From NCBI RefSeq assembly GCF_035984415.1, contig NZ_CP130720.1, positions 7,068,001 through 7,132,000 of the forward strand: a stretch of DNA of 64,000 nt. The letters run 5' to 3'. Every line of letters starts with the position of its first letter. Positions within the stretch are counted from its first letter, which is position 1. The notes under the pieces are model-generated. The model did no database searches. It was not told the DNA's origin and saw nothing but the letters and a program-made list of their open reading frames with translations. Source of the DNA: Streptomyces sp. NBC_01296 (GTDB lineage Bacteria; Actinomycetota; Actinomycetes; Streptomycetales; Streptomycetaceae). The translations under genes were made by a program, and so were the position numbers. Of this stretch, positions 24,349-33,266 are shown piece after piece.

Positions 24349-25524
24349 TCAGCGTATTCGCTCCAGCGGAAGCCGAGCGCGCACTCTCCAACCACCCTCG
24401 AACGGCCCGGTCTCGGCCTCCCCGCCGAGCAGTGCGGCCCGCTCCCGCATCCCGCGCAGCCCGCTCCCGCTGCCGGGCATGAACGTGGGGCCCTCCGGCA
24501 GCGGGTTCGTCACCTCCATGTCCAGCCTGCCGACGGCCATCTCCACCCGGACCCGCACCGGTACCGGACCGCAGTGCCGCAGCACGTTCGTGAGTGCCTC
24601 CTGCAGGATCCGGTAACCCTCCCGGGTGACCGGGCCCGGCAACGACTCCAGTCGCCCCTTCAGTTGCGCGTCCACCTCCGCCCCCGAGGCCCGGGCCGAC
24701 TCCAGCAGCCGGTCGGCCTCAGCCAGCGTCGGCCGCTGCGAGGCGGGCTGCGGCGACTCCCGCAGGACCAGCAGGACCCGTTCCAGATCCTCCAGCGCGA
24801 CCCGGCCCGTCTCCTCGATCGCGCCCAGAGCCCGGTCGGTGAACTCCGGGTCGCCGGCGGCCCGGGCCGCTCCCGCCTGCAACACGGCAACGGTCAGGGC
24901 GTGCCCGATCGAGTCGTGCAGCTCGCGCGCGATGCGGGTCCGCTCCAACAGCTGCTCGGTGCGGGCCTCCAGGGCGGTGAGCCGCTCGGCGGCCGAAGGC
25001 CCCAGCAGCCGGTGCGCGACGGACGTGACCAGCTCGCCCAGCAGCACCACTATGACGACGAGAAGGACCAGCGGCACCGGAACGAGGAGCGCGGCGGCCC
25101 AACGCGGTGGAGCGAAGGGGATCAAGAGGTCCGAGTTGAGCGGGTGCCCGAGCGCCGCCGCGATCAGTTCGACCGTCTTCACCGGGAGCAGTACGGTCGC
25201 GGCCATGGCGGCGAGCGCGATGACGAGCCGTGCCTCGAGCCACAGCAGCGTCCGCCACCGGTCGCCCCACCGCGCCGACGGCGCGGCACTGATGCCGCTG
25301 TCGGGGTTGCCGCGGTCGTGCGGCGTGAGCAGGAACTGCGCCTGCAGTCCCTCCGCCAGCCGCACCCACGGCACCAGGCCGAACGGTATGACGATGACCA
25401 ACGGCATCCACGGCCACGCGGGCTCTATGAACATCCACAGGGCCAGCAGCAGCGTGGGCACGCACAGGTGCAACCAGCGTGAGTAGGTCACCGGTTGGAG
25501 CGGGGCACGGAGCAGTCGGTACAT
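24349..25524 (-). CDS. Sensor histidine kinase (HisKA_3 type)
   Basis: A 391-residue membrane histidine kinase. Residues ~1-185 hold four to five hydrophobic segments (TLLLALWMFIEPAWPWMPLV; LVIALAAMAATVLLPV; ALLVPVPLVLLVVIVVLL) with short loops, suggesting sensing within the membrane. The HisKA_3 dimerisation helix has the phospho-His in RIARELHDSIGHAL (~200), and the ATPase domain shows LQEALTNVLRH (N box) and GSGLRGMRERAALLGG (G box). Stand-alone kinases of this size next to ABC genes often respond to cell-envelope-active compounds. ATG at 25524. Confidence 0.92.
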   Translation of the reverse strand: MYRLLRAPLQPVTYSRWLHLCVPTLLLALWMFIEPAWPWMPLVIVIPFGLVPWVRLAEGLQAQFLLTPHDRGNPDSGISAAPSARWGDRWRTLLWLEARLVIALAAMAATVLLPVKTVELIAAALGHPLNSDLLIPFAPPRWAAALLVPVPLVLLVVIVVLLGELVTSVAHRLLGPSAAERLTALEARTEQLLERTRIARELHDSIGHALTVAVLQAGAARAAGDPEFTDRALGAIEETGRVALEDLERVLLVLRESPQPASQRPTLAEADRLLESARASGAEVDAQLKGRLESLPGPVTREGYRILQEALTNVLRHCGPVPVRVRVEMAVGRLDMEVTNPLPEGPTFMPGSGSGLRGMRERAALLGGEAETGPFEGGWRVRARLPLERIR

Positions 25525-25536
25525 GCCCCCATCGTG

Positions 25537-25579
25537 GCAGTGCACTGCTCGGCCGCGTCTCCCCCACGTGGGGGAGACG
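25537..25579. promoter_or_regulatory. Two perfect palindromes between two-component and ABC operons
   Basis: GCAGTGCACTGC (25537-25548) and a 24-bp perfect palindrome at 25556-25579 (arms CGTCTCCCCCAC and GTGGGGGAGACG, no spacer) lie in the 108-nt divergent region. Both are closer to the kinase start (25524) than to the ABC start (25633). They are good candidate sites for the response regulator. Confidence 0.6.
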
Positions 25580-25632
25580 GCACCCTCGCACGGGGGAGGG
25601 AGGGGGGTGGGCCGGGCGGCGAGTCTTGAGCC

Positions 25633-26544
25633 ATGAACAGCATCGAGATCCGAGAACTGACCAAGGAATACGGCCGCACCCGGGCCGTGGACCACCTCAC
25701 CTTCGACGTACTGCCCGGGCGGGTCACCGGATTCCTCGGCCCCAACGGAGCCGGGAAGTCCACCACGATGCGCCTGCTGCTGGGCCTGGACCGGATCACT
25801 TCGGGGACGGCCACCATCGGCGGCGCGCGGTTCACCGACTTCCCCGAACCGCTCCGCCGGGTCGGCGCACTCCTGGACGCACAGGCGGCCCACGGCGGGC
25901 GCACCGCCCGGGACCACCTGCGCCTCCTCGCCGCCGCCAACCGCATCCCGGTGCGCCGGGTCGAGGAGGTACTGGAGCAGGCAGGCGTCGCCTCGGCGGC
26001 CGGGCGGCGGATCAAGATCTTCTCGCTCGGCATGCGCCAACGCCTCGGCATCGCCGCCGCGCTGCTGGGCGATCCCGCCGTGCTGCTGCTGGACGAGCCG
26101 ACCAACGGCCTCGACCCCGAAGGGATCATCTGGATCCGCGAGCTCATGCGGAGCCTCGCCGCCGAGGGCCGCACGGTGCTCGTCTCCAGCCATCTGATGT
26201 CCGAGACCGCGGCGCTCGCCGACCACCTGGTCGTGCTCGGTCGGGGCAGGCTGCTCGCCGACTCCTCCATGGAGGAGTTCATCGAAGCCCGCAGCACCCC
26301 GAAGGTACGCCTGCGCACCTCCGACCCGGTCCGGCTGCGGGCGGCCCTGGCCCGGGACGGCTTCGCGATGGCGAGAGCCGACGACGGGCGCTGGACCGTG
26401 GACGGCATACGGGCCGAGCAGCTCGGCGGCATGGCGGCCCGTGAGGGCATCCCCGTGCTGGAACTCTCCGACGAACGCGCCTCGCTGGAGCAGGCCTACC
26501 TCGACCTCACTGCCGACCACGCCCAGTTCGCCGCCACCCACTGA
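25633..26544 (+). CDS. ABC transporter ATP-binding protein
   Basis: A 303-residue ATPase of the exporter type (CcmA/DrrA-like). Walker A GFLGPNGAGKSTTMRL (~36-46), Q-loop near GALLDAQAAH, signature FSLGMRQRLGIAAALL (~137-148), Walker B AVLLLDEPTNGLDPEG (~155) and the H-loop VLVSSHLMSETAA are all intact. A C-terminal extension (~215-303) is typical of DrrA-like ATPases. It forms a pair with the permease at 26571 and is divergent from a two-component system, the usual layout of inducible drug or peptide efflux modules. Substrate unknown. Confidence 0.93.
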   Translation: MNSIEIRELTKEYGRTRAVDHLTFDVLPGRVTGFLGPNGAGKSTTMRLLLGLDRITSGTATIGGARFTDFPEPLRRVGALLDAQAAHGGRTARDHLRLLAAANRIPVRRVEEVLEQAGVASAAGRRIKIFSLGMRQRLGIAAALLGDPAVLLLDEPTNGLDPEGIIWIRELMRSLAAEGRTVLVSSHLMSETAALADHLVVLGRGRLLADSSMEEFIEARSTPKVRLRTSDPVRLRAALARDGFAMARADDGRWTVDGIRAEQLGGMAAREGIPVLELSDERASLEQAYLDLTADHAQFAATH

Positions 26545-26570
26545 CTTCGCCTGACTCAGGAGGCTTCGCC

Positions 26571-27320
26571 ATGAGCACTGCTCTGCCCACCGTCCCCGTC
26601 CTGCGCTCGGAATGGATCAAGATACGGTCCCTTCGCGGCACCTTCGGGGCGCTGATCGCCGTCTTCGCCGCGACCGTGGGGATCCAGGTGCTGGCGGCCG
26701 CGGCGATAGGCCGGGCCGAAGCCGGCAGCATGGGGGACGATCCGCTCCTCGGGGCCTTCTACGGCATCAACTTCGGCCAGATAGCGGCCTTCGCCTTCGG
26801 GGCGAGCGCCCTGTCCGCCGAGTTCCACAACGGCGCCCTGCGCACCTCGCTGACCGCGGTGCCGAACCGCACCCGCTTCTATCTGTCGAAGATCGCCGTG
26901 GTGGGTGTACTCGCCTTCGTGGTCGGGCAGGTCACCGGTCTTCTCACCTTCGTCCTGGGCCAGGCGTCGATGGGCCGGTACGCGCTTTCGCTGGGGGATC
27001 CGGGCGTGCTGCGCGCCGTGTTCGGCAGCGGTGTGTACCTCACGCTCATGGCCCTGTTCGCGGCCGGGCTGACAGCAGTGCTGCGCAGTGCGGCGGTCGT
27101 GCTGAGCGTGCTCATACCCTTCGTCGTCATGGTTCCATTCCTCATCGGCCAGGCCGCCGGCGGTGCGGCCGAGTTCCTGCCGGACCAGGCGGGGCAGCTC
27201 GTCATGCACCTGGACTCCGCCGGGCGGCTGGGTCCCTGGAGCGGCCTCGGGGTGCTGGCCCTGTGGGCGCTGGCCGCGGTGGCCGGCGGCTGGACGGCGG
27301 TGCGCCGACGGGATGCGTGA
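26571..27320 (+). CDS. ABC-2 type permease
   Basis: A 249-residue integral membrane protein with about six hydrophobic segments (FGALIAVFAATVGIQVLAAA; VGVLAFVVGQVTGLLTFVLG; LTLMALFAAGLTAVLRSAAV; VLIPFVVMVPFLIGQAAGG; LGVLALWALAAVAGGW). The segment order matches the ABC-2 permease partner of DrrA-like ATPases. ATG at 26571 is preceded by AGGAGG (26558-26563) and lies 26 nt after the ATPase stop, so both are made from one transcript. Direction is probably export. Confidence 0.9.
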   Translation: MSTALPTVPVLRSEWIKIRSLRGTFGALIAVFAATVGIQVLAAAAIGRAEAGSMGDDPLLGAFYGINFGQIAAFAFGASALSAEFHNGALRTSLTAVPNRTRFYLSKIAVVGVLAFVVGQVTGLLTFVLGQASMGRYALSLGDPGVLRAVFGSGVYLTLMALFAAGLTAVLRSAAVVLSVLIPFVVMVPFLIGQAAGGAAEFLPDQAGQLVMHLDSAGRLGPWSGLGVLALWALAAVAGGWTAVRRRDA

Positions 27321-27360
27321 CGCCGAGCCAGTTGTCAGTGGGTCCCGGGATACTGACGGC

Positions 27361-27795
27361 ATGACCACGGCAGAGCATCTCGACACGATCGACCGGCTCC
27401 GGACGCGTGACTTCCCCGAAGTCCGGGGCAGGTCCGAAGTGGGCACCAGCGGGCCCGGCTACCACCTCGCCGAGCTGGGCGGGAGCCGGTGGTACGGGGA
27501 CGAGGACGCGGCCGACCGCCTGGCGCACGAGGACCAGGTGTCCGCCGAGTACGAGGCCCTGACCCAGCGGCTGGAGGAGCGGTGGGGGAAGCCCGACCGG
27601 TTCACGCTCGACAGCCTGAAGCTGCGGACGGAATCCGGGGAGGTGGCGCAGCCGTGGCAGGAGATCGGGGACACGAGCGACCACCTGCACCTGTGGCGGG
27701 CCGGGGACCGCTGGGTCGCCGTCTACGAGGCCCGCTGGGGGGCCGACCACTCACCGCAGCTCATGGCCGCGGTGACCGTGATCGACCCGCCCTAG
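27361..27795 (+). CDS. Hypothetical protein
   Basis: A 144-residue soluble acidic protein I do not recognise. ATG at 27361 begins TTAEHLDTIDRLRTRDFPE. It has a helical N-terminal half rich in Glu/Asp/Arg and a C-terminal half with alternating strands (DHLHLWRAGDRWVAVYEARW). No signal peptide or helix motif is visible. GTCAGT (27334-27339) and ACTGAC (27352-27357) form an inverted repeat just upstream. The last 4 nt overlap the end of the convergent mug gene. Confidence 0.7.
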   Translation: MTTAEHLDTIDRLRTRDFPEVRGRSEVGTSGPGYHLAELGGSRWYGDEDAADRLAHEDQVSAEYEALTQRLEERWGKPDRFTLDSLKLRTESGEVAQPWQEIGDTSDHLHLWRAGDRWVAVYEARWGADHSPQLMAAVTVIDPP

Positions 27796-28298
27796 GGAGC
27801 CGAGTCGGGGGTTGACTCGGCGGCCGCGCGGAGGCGGGCGTACTCCTGGGCCATGGACTCTGCCGTCCAGTGGGCATTGAGGCCGCTGGGGTTGGGGAGC
27901 GCCCAGATGCGGGTGGAGCCGATGGTCCGGTCCTGGGGGCCGATCTGGGCCTTTCGTTCGCCGAAAGCCGTGCGGTAGGCCGTGACCCCGACGACCGCCA
28001 GCCACTGCGGGCGCAGCTGTTCCACCTTGGCGGTCAGGATGCGGCCGCCCTCGCGGAACTCCTCGGCGCTCAGCTCGTCGGCCCGGGCCGTGGCGCGGGC
28101 GACGACGTTGGTGATGCCGAGCCGGTAGGTCAGGAGCTCCTCCTGCTCCGCGGGGGCGAAGCGGCGCGGGGTGAAGCCGGACAGGTGCAGGACGGGCCAG
28201 AAACGGTTGCCGGGGCGGGCGAAGTGATGGCCCGTCGCGGCGGAGAGGAGACCCGGGTTGATCCCGCAGAACAGCACGCGCAGACCGCCCGCGACCAC
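27792..28298 (-). CDS. mug: Mismatch-specific uracil-DNA glycosylase (Mug)
   Basis: A 168-residue uracil-DNA glycosylase of the Mug/TDG family that removes U or modified bases from G mismatches. VLFCGINPGLLSAATGHHFARP contains the family motif GINPG; the second motif is NPSGLNAHW near the end. The GTG at 28298 is the first canonical start in frame, but recognisable family sequence continues upstream (LTPEELSAARDRVIPDV) to a CTG at 28348 that overlaps the purB stop. The true start may therefore be CTG 28348, giving about 185 residues. Confidence 0.85.
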   Translation of the reverse strand: MVAGGLRVLFCGINPGLLSAATGHHFARPGNRFWPVLHLSGFTPRRFAPAEQEELLTYRLGITNVVARATARADELSAEEFREGGRILTAKVEQLRPQWLAVVGVTAYRTAFGERKAQIGPQDRTIGSTRIWALPNPSGLNAHWTAESMAQEYARLRAAAESTPDSAP

Positions 28299-28342
28299 GT
28301 CCGGGATGACGCGGTCACGGGCGGCGCTCAGCTCCTCGGGGG

Positions 28343-29776
28343 TCAGAGGATCGACCCCGGCGTGTACCCGGCGGCCTCCGGGTGCTGCTTGGCGATCGCC
28401 TCGATACGGGAGACCACCGCGGCGACCTGGTCACCGGCCGCGCCCGTGAAGGACAGCTTGTCGGCCATCAGGGCGTCGAGCTGGGCCCGGTCCAGCGGCA
28501 TCCGCTCGTCGGCGGCCAGCTTGTCCAGCAGCTCGTTGCGCTCGGCGCCCTGCTCGCGCATGGCGAGCGCGGAGGCCACCGCGTGCTCCTTGATGACCTC
28601 GTGGGCGGCCTCGCGGCCGACGCCCGCCCGCACCGCGCCCATCAGGACCTTGGTGGTCGCGAGGAACGGCAGGTAGCGGTCCAGCTCGCGGGCCACGACC
28701 GCCGGGAAGGCGCCGAACTCGTCGAGGACCGTCAGGAAGGTCTCCAGCAGGCCGTCGAACGCGAAGAACGCGTCGGGTAGCGCCACCCGGCGGACCACGG
28801 AGCAGGAGACGTCGCCCTCGTTCCACTGGTCGCCGGCCAGCTCGCCGGTCATCGAGGCGTAACCGCGCAGGATGACCATCAGGCCGTTGACGCGCTCGCA
28901 GGAGCGGGTGTTCATCTTGTGCGGCATCGCGGAGGAGCCGACCTGGCCGGGCTTGAAGCCCTCGGTGACCAGCTCGTGGCCGGCCATCAGGCGGATCGTC
29001 TTCGCGATCGACGAGGGGGCGGCGGCCAGCTGCACCAGGGCGGTGACCACGTCGTAGTCGAGCGAGCGCGGGTACACCTGGCCGACCGAGGTGAAGGCCT
29101 GGGCGAAGCCGAGGTGGGCGGCGATCCGCTGCTCCAGGTCGGCCAGCTTGGCGGCGTCGCCGCCGAGCAGGTCGAGCATGTCCTGGGCGGTGCCGACCGG
29201 GCCCTTGATCCCGCGCAGCGGGTAGCGGCCGAGCAGGTCCTCCAGGCGGTCGTAGGCGACCAGCAGCTCGTCGGCCGCGGTGGCGAAGCGCTTGCCCAGG
29301 GTCGTCGCCTGTGCGGCGACGTTGTGGGAGCGGCCTGCCATGACCAGCTCGGCGTGCTCGCCGGCCAGCTTGCCGAGACGGGCGAGGACGGCGACCGTGC
29401 GGTCGCGGGCCAGCTCCAGCGAGAGCCGGATCTGCAGCTGCTCGACGTTCTCGGTGAGGTCGCGGGAGGTCATGCCCTTGTGGACGTGCTCGTGGCCGGC
29501 GAGGGCGTTGAACTCCTCGATGCGGGCCTTCACGTCGTGCCGGGTGACCTTCTCGCGCTCGGCGATGGAGGCGAGGTCGACCGTCTCCAGGACGCGCTCG
29601 TAGTCGGCGAGGGCGGCGTCCGGGACGTCGATGCCGAGGTCCTTCTGGGCACGGAGCACGGCGAGCCACAGCCGCCGCTCCAGCGTCACCTTGTACTCGG
29701 GGGACCACAGGACGGCGAGCTCCGCGGAGGCGTAGCGGCCGGCCAGGACATTGGGGATGCGGGGCTTGGCTGTCAC
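28343..29776 (-). CDS. purB: Adenylosuccinate lyase
   Basis: A 477-residue lyase of the fumarase/aspartase superfamily that makes AICAR from SAICAR and AMP from adenylosuccinate. Signature SSAMPHKMNTRSCERVN (~283) matches the superfamily S-S-x-M-P-x-K-x-N motif. Active-site stretches MTSRDLTENVEQLQ (~96) and AGRSHNVAAQATTLGKRFA (~145) are also present. GTG at 29776 has no Shine-Dalgarno sequence; TAGAAT lies 8 nt upstream. It overlaps or abuts mug downstream, suggesting co-transcription. Confidence 0.95.
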   Translation of the reverse strand: MTAKPRIPNVLAGRYASAELAVLWSPEYKVTLERRLWLAVLRAQKDLGIDVPDAALADYERVLETVDLASIAEREKVTRHDVKARIEEFNALAGHEHVHKGMTSRDLTENVEQLQIRLSLELARDRTVAVLARLGKLAGEHAELVMAGRSHNVAAQATTLGKRFATAADELLVAYDRLEDLLGRYPLRGIKGPVGTAQDMLDLLGGDAAKLADLEQRIAAHLGFAQAFTSVGQVYPRSLDYDVVTALVQLAAAPSSIAKTIRLMAGHELVTEGFKPGQVGSSAMPHKMNTRSCERVNGLMVILRGYASMTGELAGDQWNEGDVSCSVVRRVALPDAFFAFDGLLETFLTVLDEFGAFPAVVARELDRYLPFLATTKVLMGAVRAGVGREAAHEVIKEHAVASALAMREQGAERNELLDKLAADERMPLDRAQLDALMADKLSFTGAAGDQVAAVVSRIEAIAKQHPEAAGYTPGSIL

Positions 29777-29784
29777 GTGTAGGG

Positions 29785-29790
29785 ATTCTA
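29785..29790 (-). promoter_or_regulatory. purB -10 box, leaderless start
   Basis: TAGAAT on the minus strand ends 8 nt before the GTG at 29776. No ribosome binding site fits between, so transcription probably begins at or next to the start codon. Confidence 0.5.
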
Positions 29791-29847
29791 CTTGGGCCGC
29801 AGCTGTGCGTTTACGCAGGTGGCGACCCCGCCCCGGATTGTGCCTTG

Positions 29848-30639
29848 CTACGAGAGCCGCTCGCCCGCGGCCGCCTCGTACGGCAGCAGCTCCGGGCGCT
29901 TGGCCGGGCGGCCGTCCCCCGAGGAGCGGCCCGTCAGCCGGCGGCCGACCCAGGGCAGCAGGTGCTGCCGCGCGAAGCTCAGGTCCTGGGAGCGGCGCAC
30001 GGCCCAGCCGGGGGGCACCGGGGGCGGGAGCTCGGCGCGCCAGTCCTGCTCGGGCGGCAGTCCCAGCGTCTGCCAGACCGCCTCCGCCACCCGGCGGTGG
30101 CCCTCGGCGGTCAGGTGCAGCCGGTCCACGTCCCACATGCGGGGGTCGGCCAGCACACCGGCCCCGTACAGGTCCACGACCAGGGCCCCGTGCCGGGCGG
30201 CGAGCTCCTCGATGACGGCGAAGAGCTCCTCCATGCGCGGCCGGAAGCGGTCCATCACCGGCCCGTTGCGCCCAGGGGAGCGCATCAGCACCAGCGTCTT
30301 GCAGGTGGGCGCCAGCAGCCCCACGGCCTCCTCCAGGTGCCCGCGCACCCGGCCCATGTCGACCTTCGGACGCAGGGCGTCGTTCAGGCCCCCCACCAGG
30401 GTCACCACATCGGCGCGCATCGCCGCCGCGACCGGGGCCTGGTCCTCGGCTATCTGCCCGATCAGCTTCCCGCGGACCGCGAGGTTCGCGTACCGGAAGC
30501 CGGGCTCGCGCGCCGCGAGGCGGGCGGCCAGCAGATCGGCCCAGCCCCGGTAGGAGCCGTTGGGCAGCAGGTCGGACATCCCCTCGGTGAAGGAGTCGCC
30601 GACCGCGACGAAACTGGTGTAAGACGCATTCATCTCCAT
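29848..30639 (-). CDS. SGNH/GDSL-family hydrolase
   Basis: A 263-residue SGNH hydrolase (esterase/lipase-like). The four blocks are present: FVAVGDSFTEGMSD with the nucleophile Ser (~17), Gly in LAVRGKLIG, Asn in LVGGLNDALRP, and the Asp-His pair in MWDVDRLHLTAEGH (~175). No signal peptide is visible, so it is probably cytosolic. Substrate unknown. ATG at 30639 or 30633 is possible. It lies between purB and the CNNM/CBS pair on the same strand, but with 70-nt gaps. Confidence 0.9.
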   Translation of the reverse strand: MEMNASYTSFVAVGDSFTEGMSDLLPNGSYRGWADLLAARLAAREPGFRYANLAVRGKLIGQIAEDQAPVAAAMRADVVTLVGGLNDALRPKVDMGRVRGHLEEAVGLLAPTCKTLVLMRSPGRNGPVMDRFRPRMEELFAVIEELAARHGALVVDLYGAGVLADPRMWDVDRLHLTAEGHRRVAEAVWQTLGLPPEQDWRAELPPPVPPGWAVRRSQDLSFARQHLLPWVGRRLTGRSSGDGRPAKRPELLPYEAAAGERLS

Positions 30640-30708
30640 GGCGGAGCGATGCTACCGCGCGGTACCCCCGCCCCGCAGGGCCGGGGCACCACCGCGGTGG
30701 CAGCCGCC

Positions 30709-31734
30709 TCAGGCGGAGGCCGGCCTGCCGAACAGCTCGCGCAGCACGTCCTCCATCGTGACCAGGCCCGTCATGGCCCCGCCCGAGCCCATGACCGCCG
30801 CCAGGTGCGTCCGGCTGCGCCGCATCGCGGTCAGCACGTCGTCCAGCGGGGTCTCGGCCCGCACCTGGGCGATCGGGCGCAGCACGGACACCGGGAACGG
30901 CTGGTCCCGCTCCGGTCCGTCCGCGTCCAGGGCGTCCTTGACGTGGAGGTATCCCAGGATCCTGGCCTGGGCGTCGATCACCGGGAAGCGGGAGTACCCG
31001 GACTCGGCCGACAGCCGCTCCAGTCCCGCCGGCGTGATGCCCTCCCGGGCCACCACGACCCCGTCCAGCGGCAGCACCACATCGGTGACCGGCCGCCGCC
31101 CCAGCTCCAGGGCGTCGTGCAGCCGCTCGCTCGCCCGGTCGTCGATCAGCCCCGCCTCGCTCGAGTCCCGCACGATCCGCGCCAGCTCGTCGTCCGAGAA
31201 GGTCGCCGAGACCTCGTCCTTCACGTCCACCCTCAGCAGCCGCAGCAGGAGGTTGGCGAAGGCGTTGATCGCGAAGATCACCGGCTTCAGCGCCCGCGTC
31301 AGGGTCACCAGCGGCGGACCGAGCAGCAGCGCCGTGCGCACGGGCTCGGACAGGGCCACGTTCTTCGGCAGCATCTCGCCGAAGAGCATGTGCAGGTACG
31401 TCGCCAGCGTCAGCGCGATCACGAAGGAGATCGCGTGCGTCAGCCCGGACGGCACCCCGAACAGGTCGAACAGCGGGGTCAGCAGGTGCGCGATGGCCGG
31501 CTCGGCCACCACACCCAGGACCAGGGTGCACAGCGTGATGCCCAGCTGCGCCGCCGCCATGAGCGCCGACAGGTGCTCCAGGCCCCACAGCACGGCGCGG
31601 GCCCGCCGGTCGCCCTGCTCGGCGTACGGCTCGATCTGGCTGCGCCGCACCGAGATCAGCGCGAACTCGGCGCCGACGAAGACGGCGTTGACGACCAGGG
31701 TCGCCAGGCCGATCAGCAATTGGAGCACCGTCAT
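30709..31734 (-). CDS. CNNM/CBS-domain (HlyC/CorC-like) membrane protein, short form
   Basis: A 341-residue member of the hemolysin C/CorC group. A DUF21 (CNNM) membrane domain with three to four helices (~1-185; LQLLIGLATLVVNAVFVGAEFALISV) is followed by a paired CBS module (~205-335; DVVLPLDGVVVAREGITP and FPVSVLRPIAQVRAETPL). It lacks the C-terminal CorC_HlyC domain of its neighbour. The family is linked to Mg2+ or other cation transport. ATG at 31734 overlaps the upstream stop by 4 nt, so the two proteins are made together and may form a heteromer (inference). Confidence 0.9.
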   Translation of the reverse strand: MTVLQLLIGLATLVVNAVFVGAEFALISVRRSQIEPYAEQGDRRARAVLWGLEHLSALMAAAQLGITLCTLVLGVVAEPAIAHLLTPLFDLFGVPSGLTHAISFVIALTLATYLHMLFGEMLPKNVALSEPVRTALLLGPPLVTLTRALKPVIFAINAFANLLLRLLRVDVKDEVSATFSDDELARIVRDSSEAGLIDDRASERLHDALELGRRPVTDVVLPLDGVVVAREGITPAGLERLSAESGYSRFPVIDAQARILGYLHVKDALDADGPERDQPFPVSVLRPIAQVRAETPLDDVLTAMRRSRTHLAAVMGSGGAMTGLVTMEDVLRELFGRPASA

Positions 31735-33071
31735 CGCGCTCCCTCCCCACCCTTGTCCTGCGACGGCTCGACGGGCGCGTGCAGCAGCACCCGCGCCGCC
31801 CGCCGCCCGCCGGCGTCCACCACGTCGATCTGCCAGCCGCCCAGCTCCATGCTGTCGCCGACCGCCGGGATCCGGCCCAGCTCGGTCGCTATGAGCCCGG
31901 CCAGCGTCTCGTACGGGCCGTCCGGCACGCGCAGTCCGATCCGTTCCAGCTGGTCGGTGCGCGCGGCGCCGTCGGCGGAGTAGAGGCTGCGCCCGGAGGC
32001 GTCCGTACCGGCCGGGGCCAGGTCCGCGGTCTCGTGCGGGTCGTGCTCGTCGCGCACCTCGCCGACGACCTCCTCGACGATGTCCTCCAGGGTGACCACG
32101 CCGGCCGTGCCGCCGTACTCGTCGATCACCACGGCCATCGTCTGGCGGCCGGACAGCAGGTCAAGCAGCCGGTCCACGGTCAGCGACTCCGGCACCAGCA
32201 GCGGTTGGCGCAGCAGCTGGGAGACGGGCCTGCGGCGCCGTTCCTCGGCGGGCAGCGCGAGCACGTCCTTGATGTGGACGGTGCCGACGACGGCGTCGAG
32301 GCCGCCCCGGTAGACCGGGAAGCGCGACAGGCCGGTGGCCAGGGTCGCGTTCGCCACGTCCTCGGCGGTGGTGTGCACGTCGAGGGCGGTGACCTGGACC
32401 CGCGGGGTCATCACGTTCTCCGCGGTGAGGTCGGCCAGGTTCAGGGTCCGTACGAACAGCTCGGCGGTGTCCTTCTCCAGCGCGCCCGCCTTGGCGGAGT
32501 GGCGGGCCAGCGCCACCAGCTCCTGCGGGGTGCGCGCGGAGGCCAGCTCCTCGGCCGGCTCCATGCCGAACCGGCGGACCATGTGGTTCGCCGTGCTGTT
32601 CAGATGGCTGATGAACGGCCGGAACGCGCGGCTGAAGACGCGCTGCATGGTGGCCACCCGCTTGGCGATGGCCAGCGGGGACGAGATCGCCCAGTTCTTG
32701 GGCACCAGCTCGCCGACGACCATCAGGACGACGGTCGACAACACCGTGCCGAGGATCAGGGCGGTGGAGGAGGCGGCGCCGGCCGACAGCCCCATGGCCT
32801 CGAAGGGGCCCTGGAGCAGGGCGGCGATCGACGGCTTGGAGATCATGCCGATGACCAGGCCGGTCACGGTGATGCCGAGCTGGGCGCCGGACAGCTGGAA
32901 CGTCAGGCTGCGCACGGCCGCGAGGGCGCTCTCGGCTCCGCGCTCGCCGCGCTCGACGGCTTGGTCGAGCTCGCTGCGCTCGACGGTGGTCAGCGAGAAC
33001 TCCGCCGCTACGAAGACTCCGCAGGCAAGGCAGAGCAGCAGCGCCACGAGGAGCAGGAGCACTTCGGTCAT
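31731..33071 (-). CDS. CNNM/CBS-domain (HlyC/CorC-like) membrane protein, full form
   Basis: A 446-residue protein with the complete family plan: DUF21 membrane domain (~1-200; LLLLVALLLCLACGVFVAAEFSL at the start), a CBS pair (~215-335; NVMTPRVQVTALDVHTTAED), and a CorC_HlyC domain (~350-435; ERIGLRVPDGPYETLAG). GTVLEDIVEEVVGEV-like sequence, read here as VTLEDIVEEVVGEV, follows the CBS pair as expected. ATG at 33071 follows GGAGGTGAC, a strong ribosome binding site. It is the first gene of a two-gene unit. Role in divalent cation handling is inferred from family. Confidence 0.92.
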   Translation of the reverse strand: MTEVLLLLVALLLCLACGVFVAAEFSLTTVERSELDQAVERGERGAESALAAVRSLTFQLSGAQLGITVTGLVIGMISKPSIAALLQGPFEAMGLSAGAASSTALILGTVLSTVVLMVVGELVPKNWAISSPLAIAKRVATMQRVFSRAFRPFISHLNSTANHMVRRFGMEPAEELASARTPQELVALARHSAKAGALEKDTAELFVRTLNLADLTAENVMTPRVQVTALDVHTTAEDVANATLATGLSRFPVYRGGLDAVVGTVHIKDVLALPAEERRRRPVSQLLRQPLLVPESLTVDRLLDLLSGRQTMAVVIDEYGGTAGVVTLEDIVEEVVGEVRDEHDPHETADLAPAGTDASGRSLYSADGAARTDQLERIGLRVPDGPYETLAGLIATELGRIPAVGDSMELGGWQIDVVDAGGRRAARVLLHAPVEPSQDKGGEGAR

Positions 33072-33266
33072 CGGTCGGTCACCTCCGTTCCATGATCAGT
33101 CAGGAGGAGGGGTATCGCGCGATGTCGGGTACTGGGGGGCTCGCCCATGGACGGACGCTCACACCTTTCGATCGGGTCGGTCGACTTGCTGTCACAAGAG
33201 TAAAGGACGAGCAAAGAGAACGGATCATTCATTTGGCGGAGCGCACCCGGATGATGGGATCCGGAC

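Noticed and set aside
25633..27320. Part of an antibiotic biosynthetic cluster
   Set aside because: The ABC pair and two-component system stand alone; no biosynthetic enzymes are near.
27349..27354. GATACT as -10 box with TTGTCA (27332) as -35 box
   Set aside because: The spacer is only 11 nt, too short for a normal promoter.
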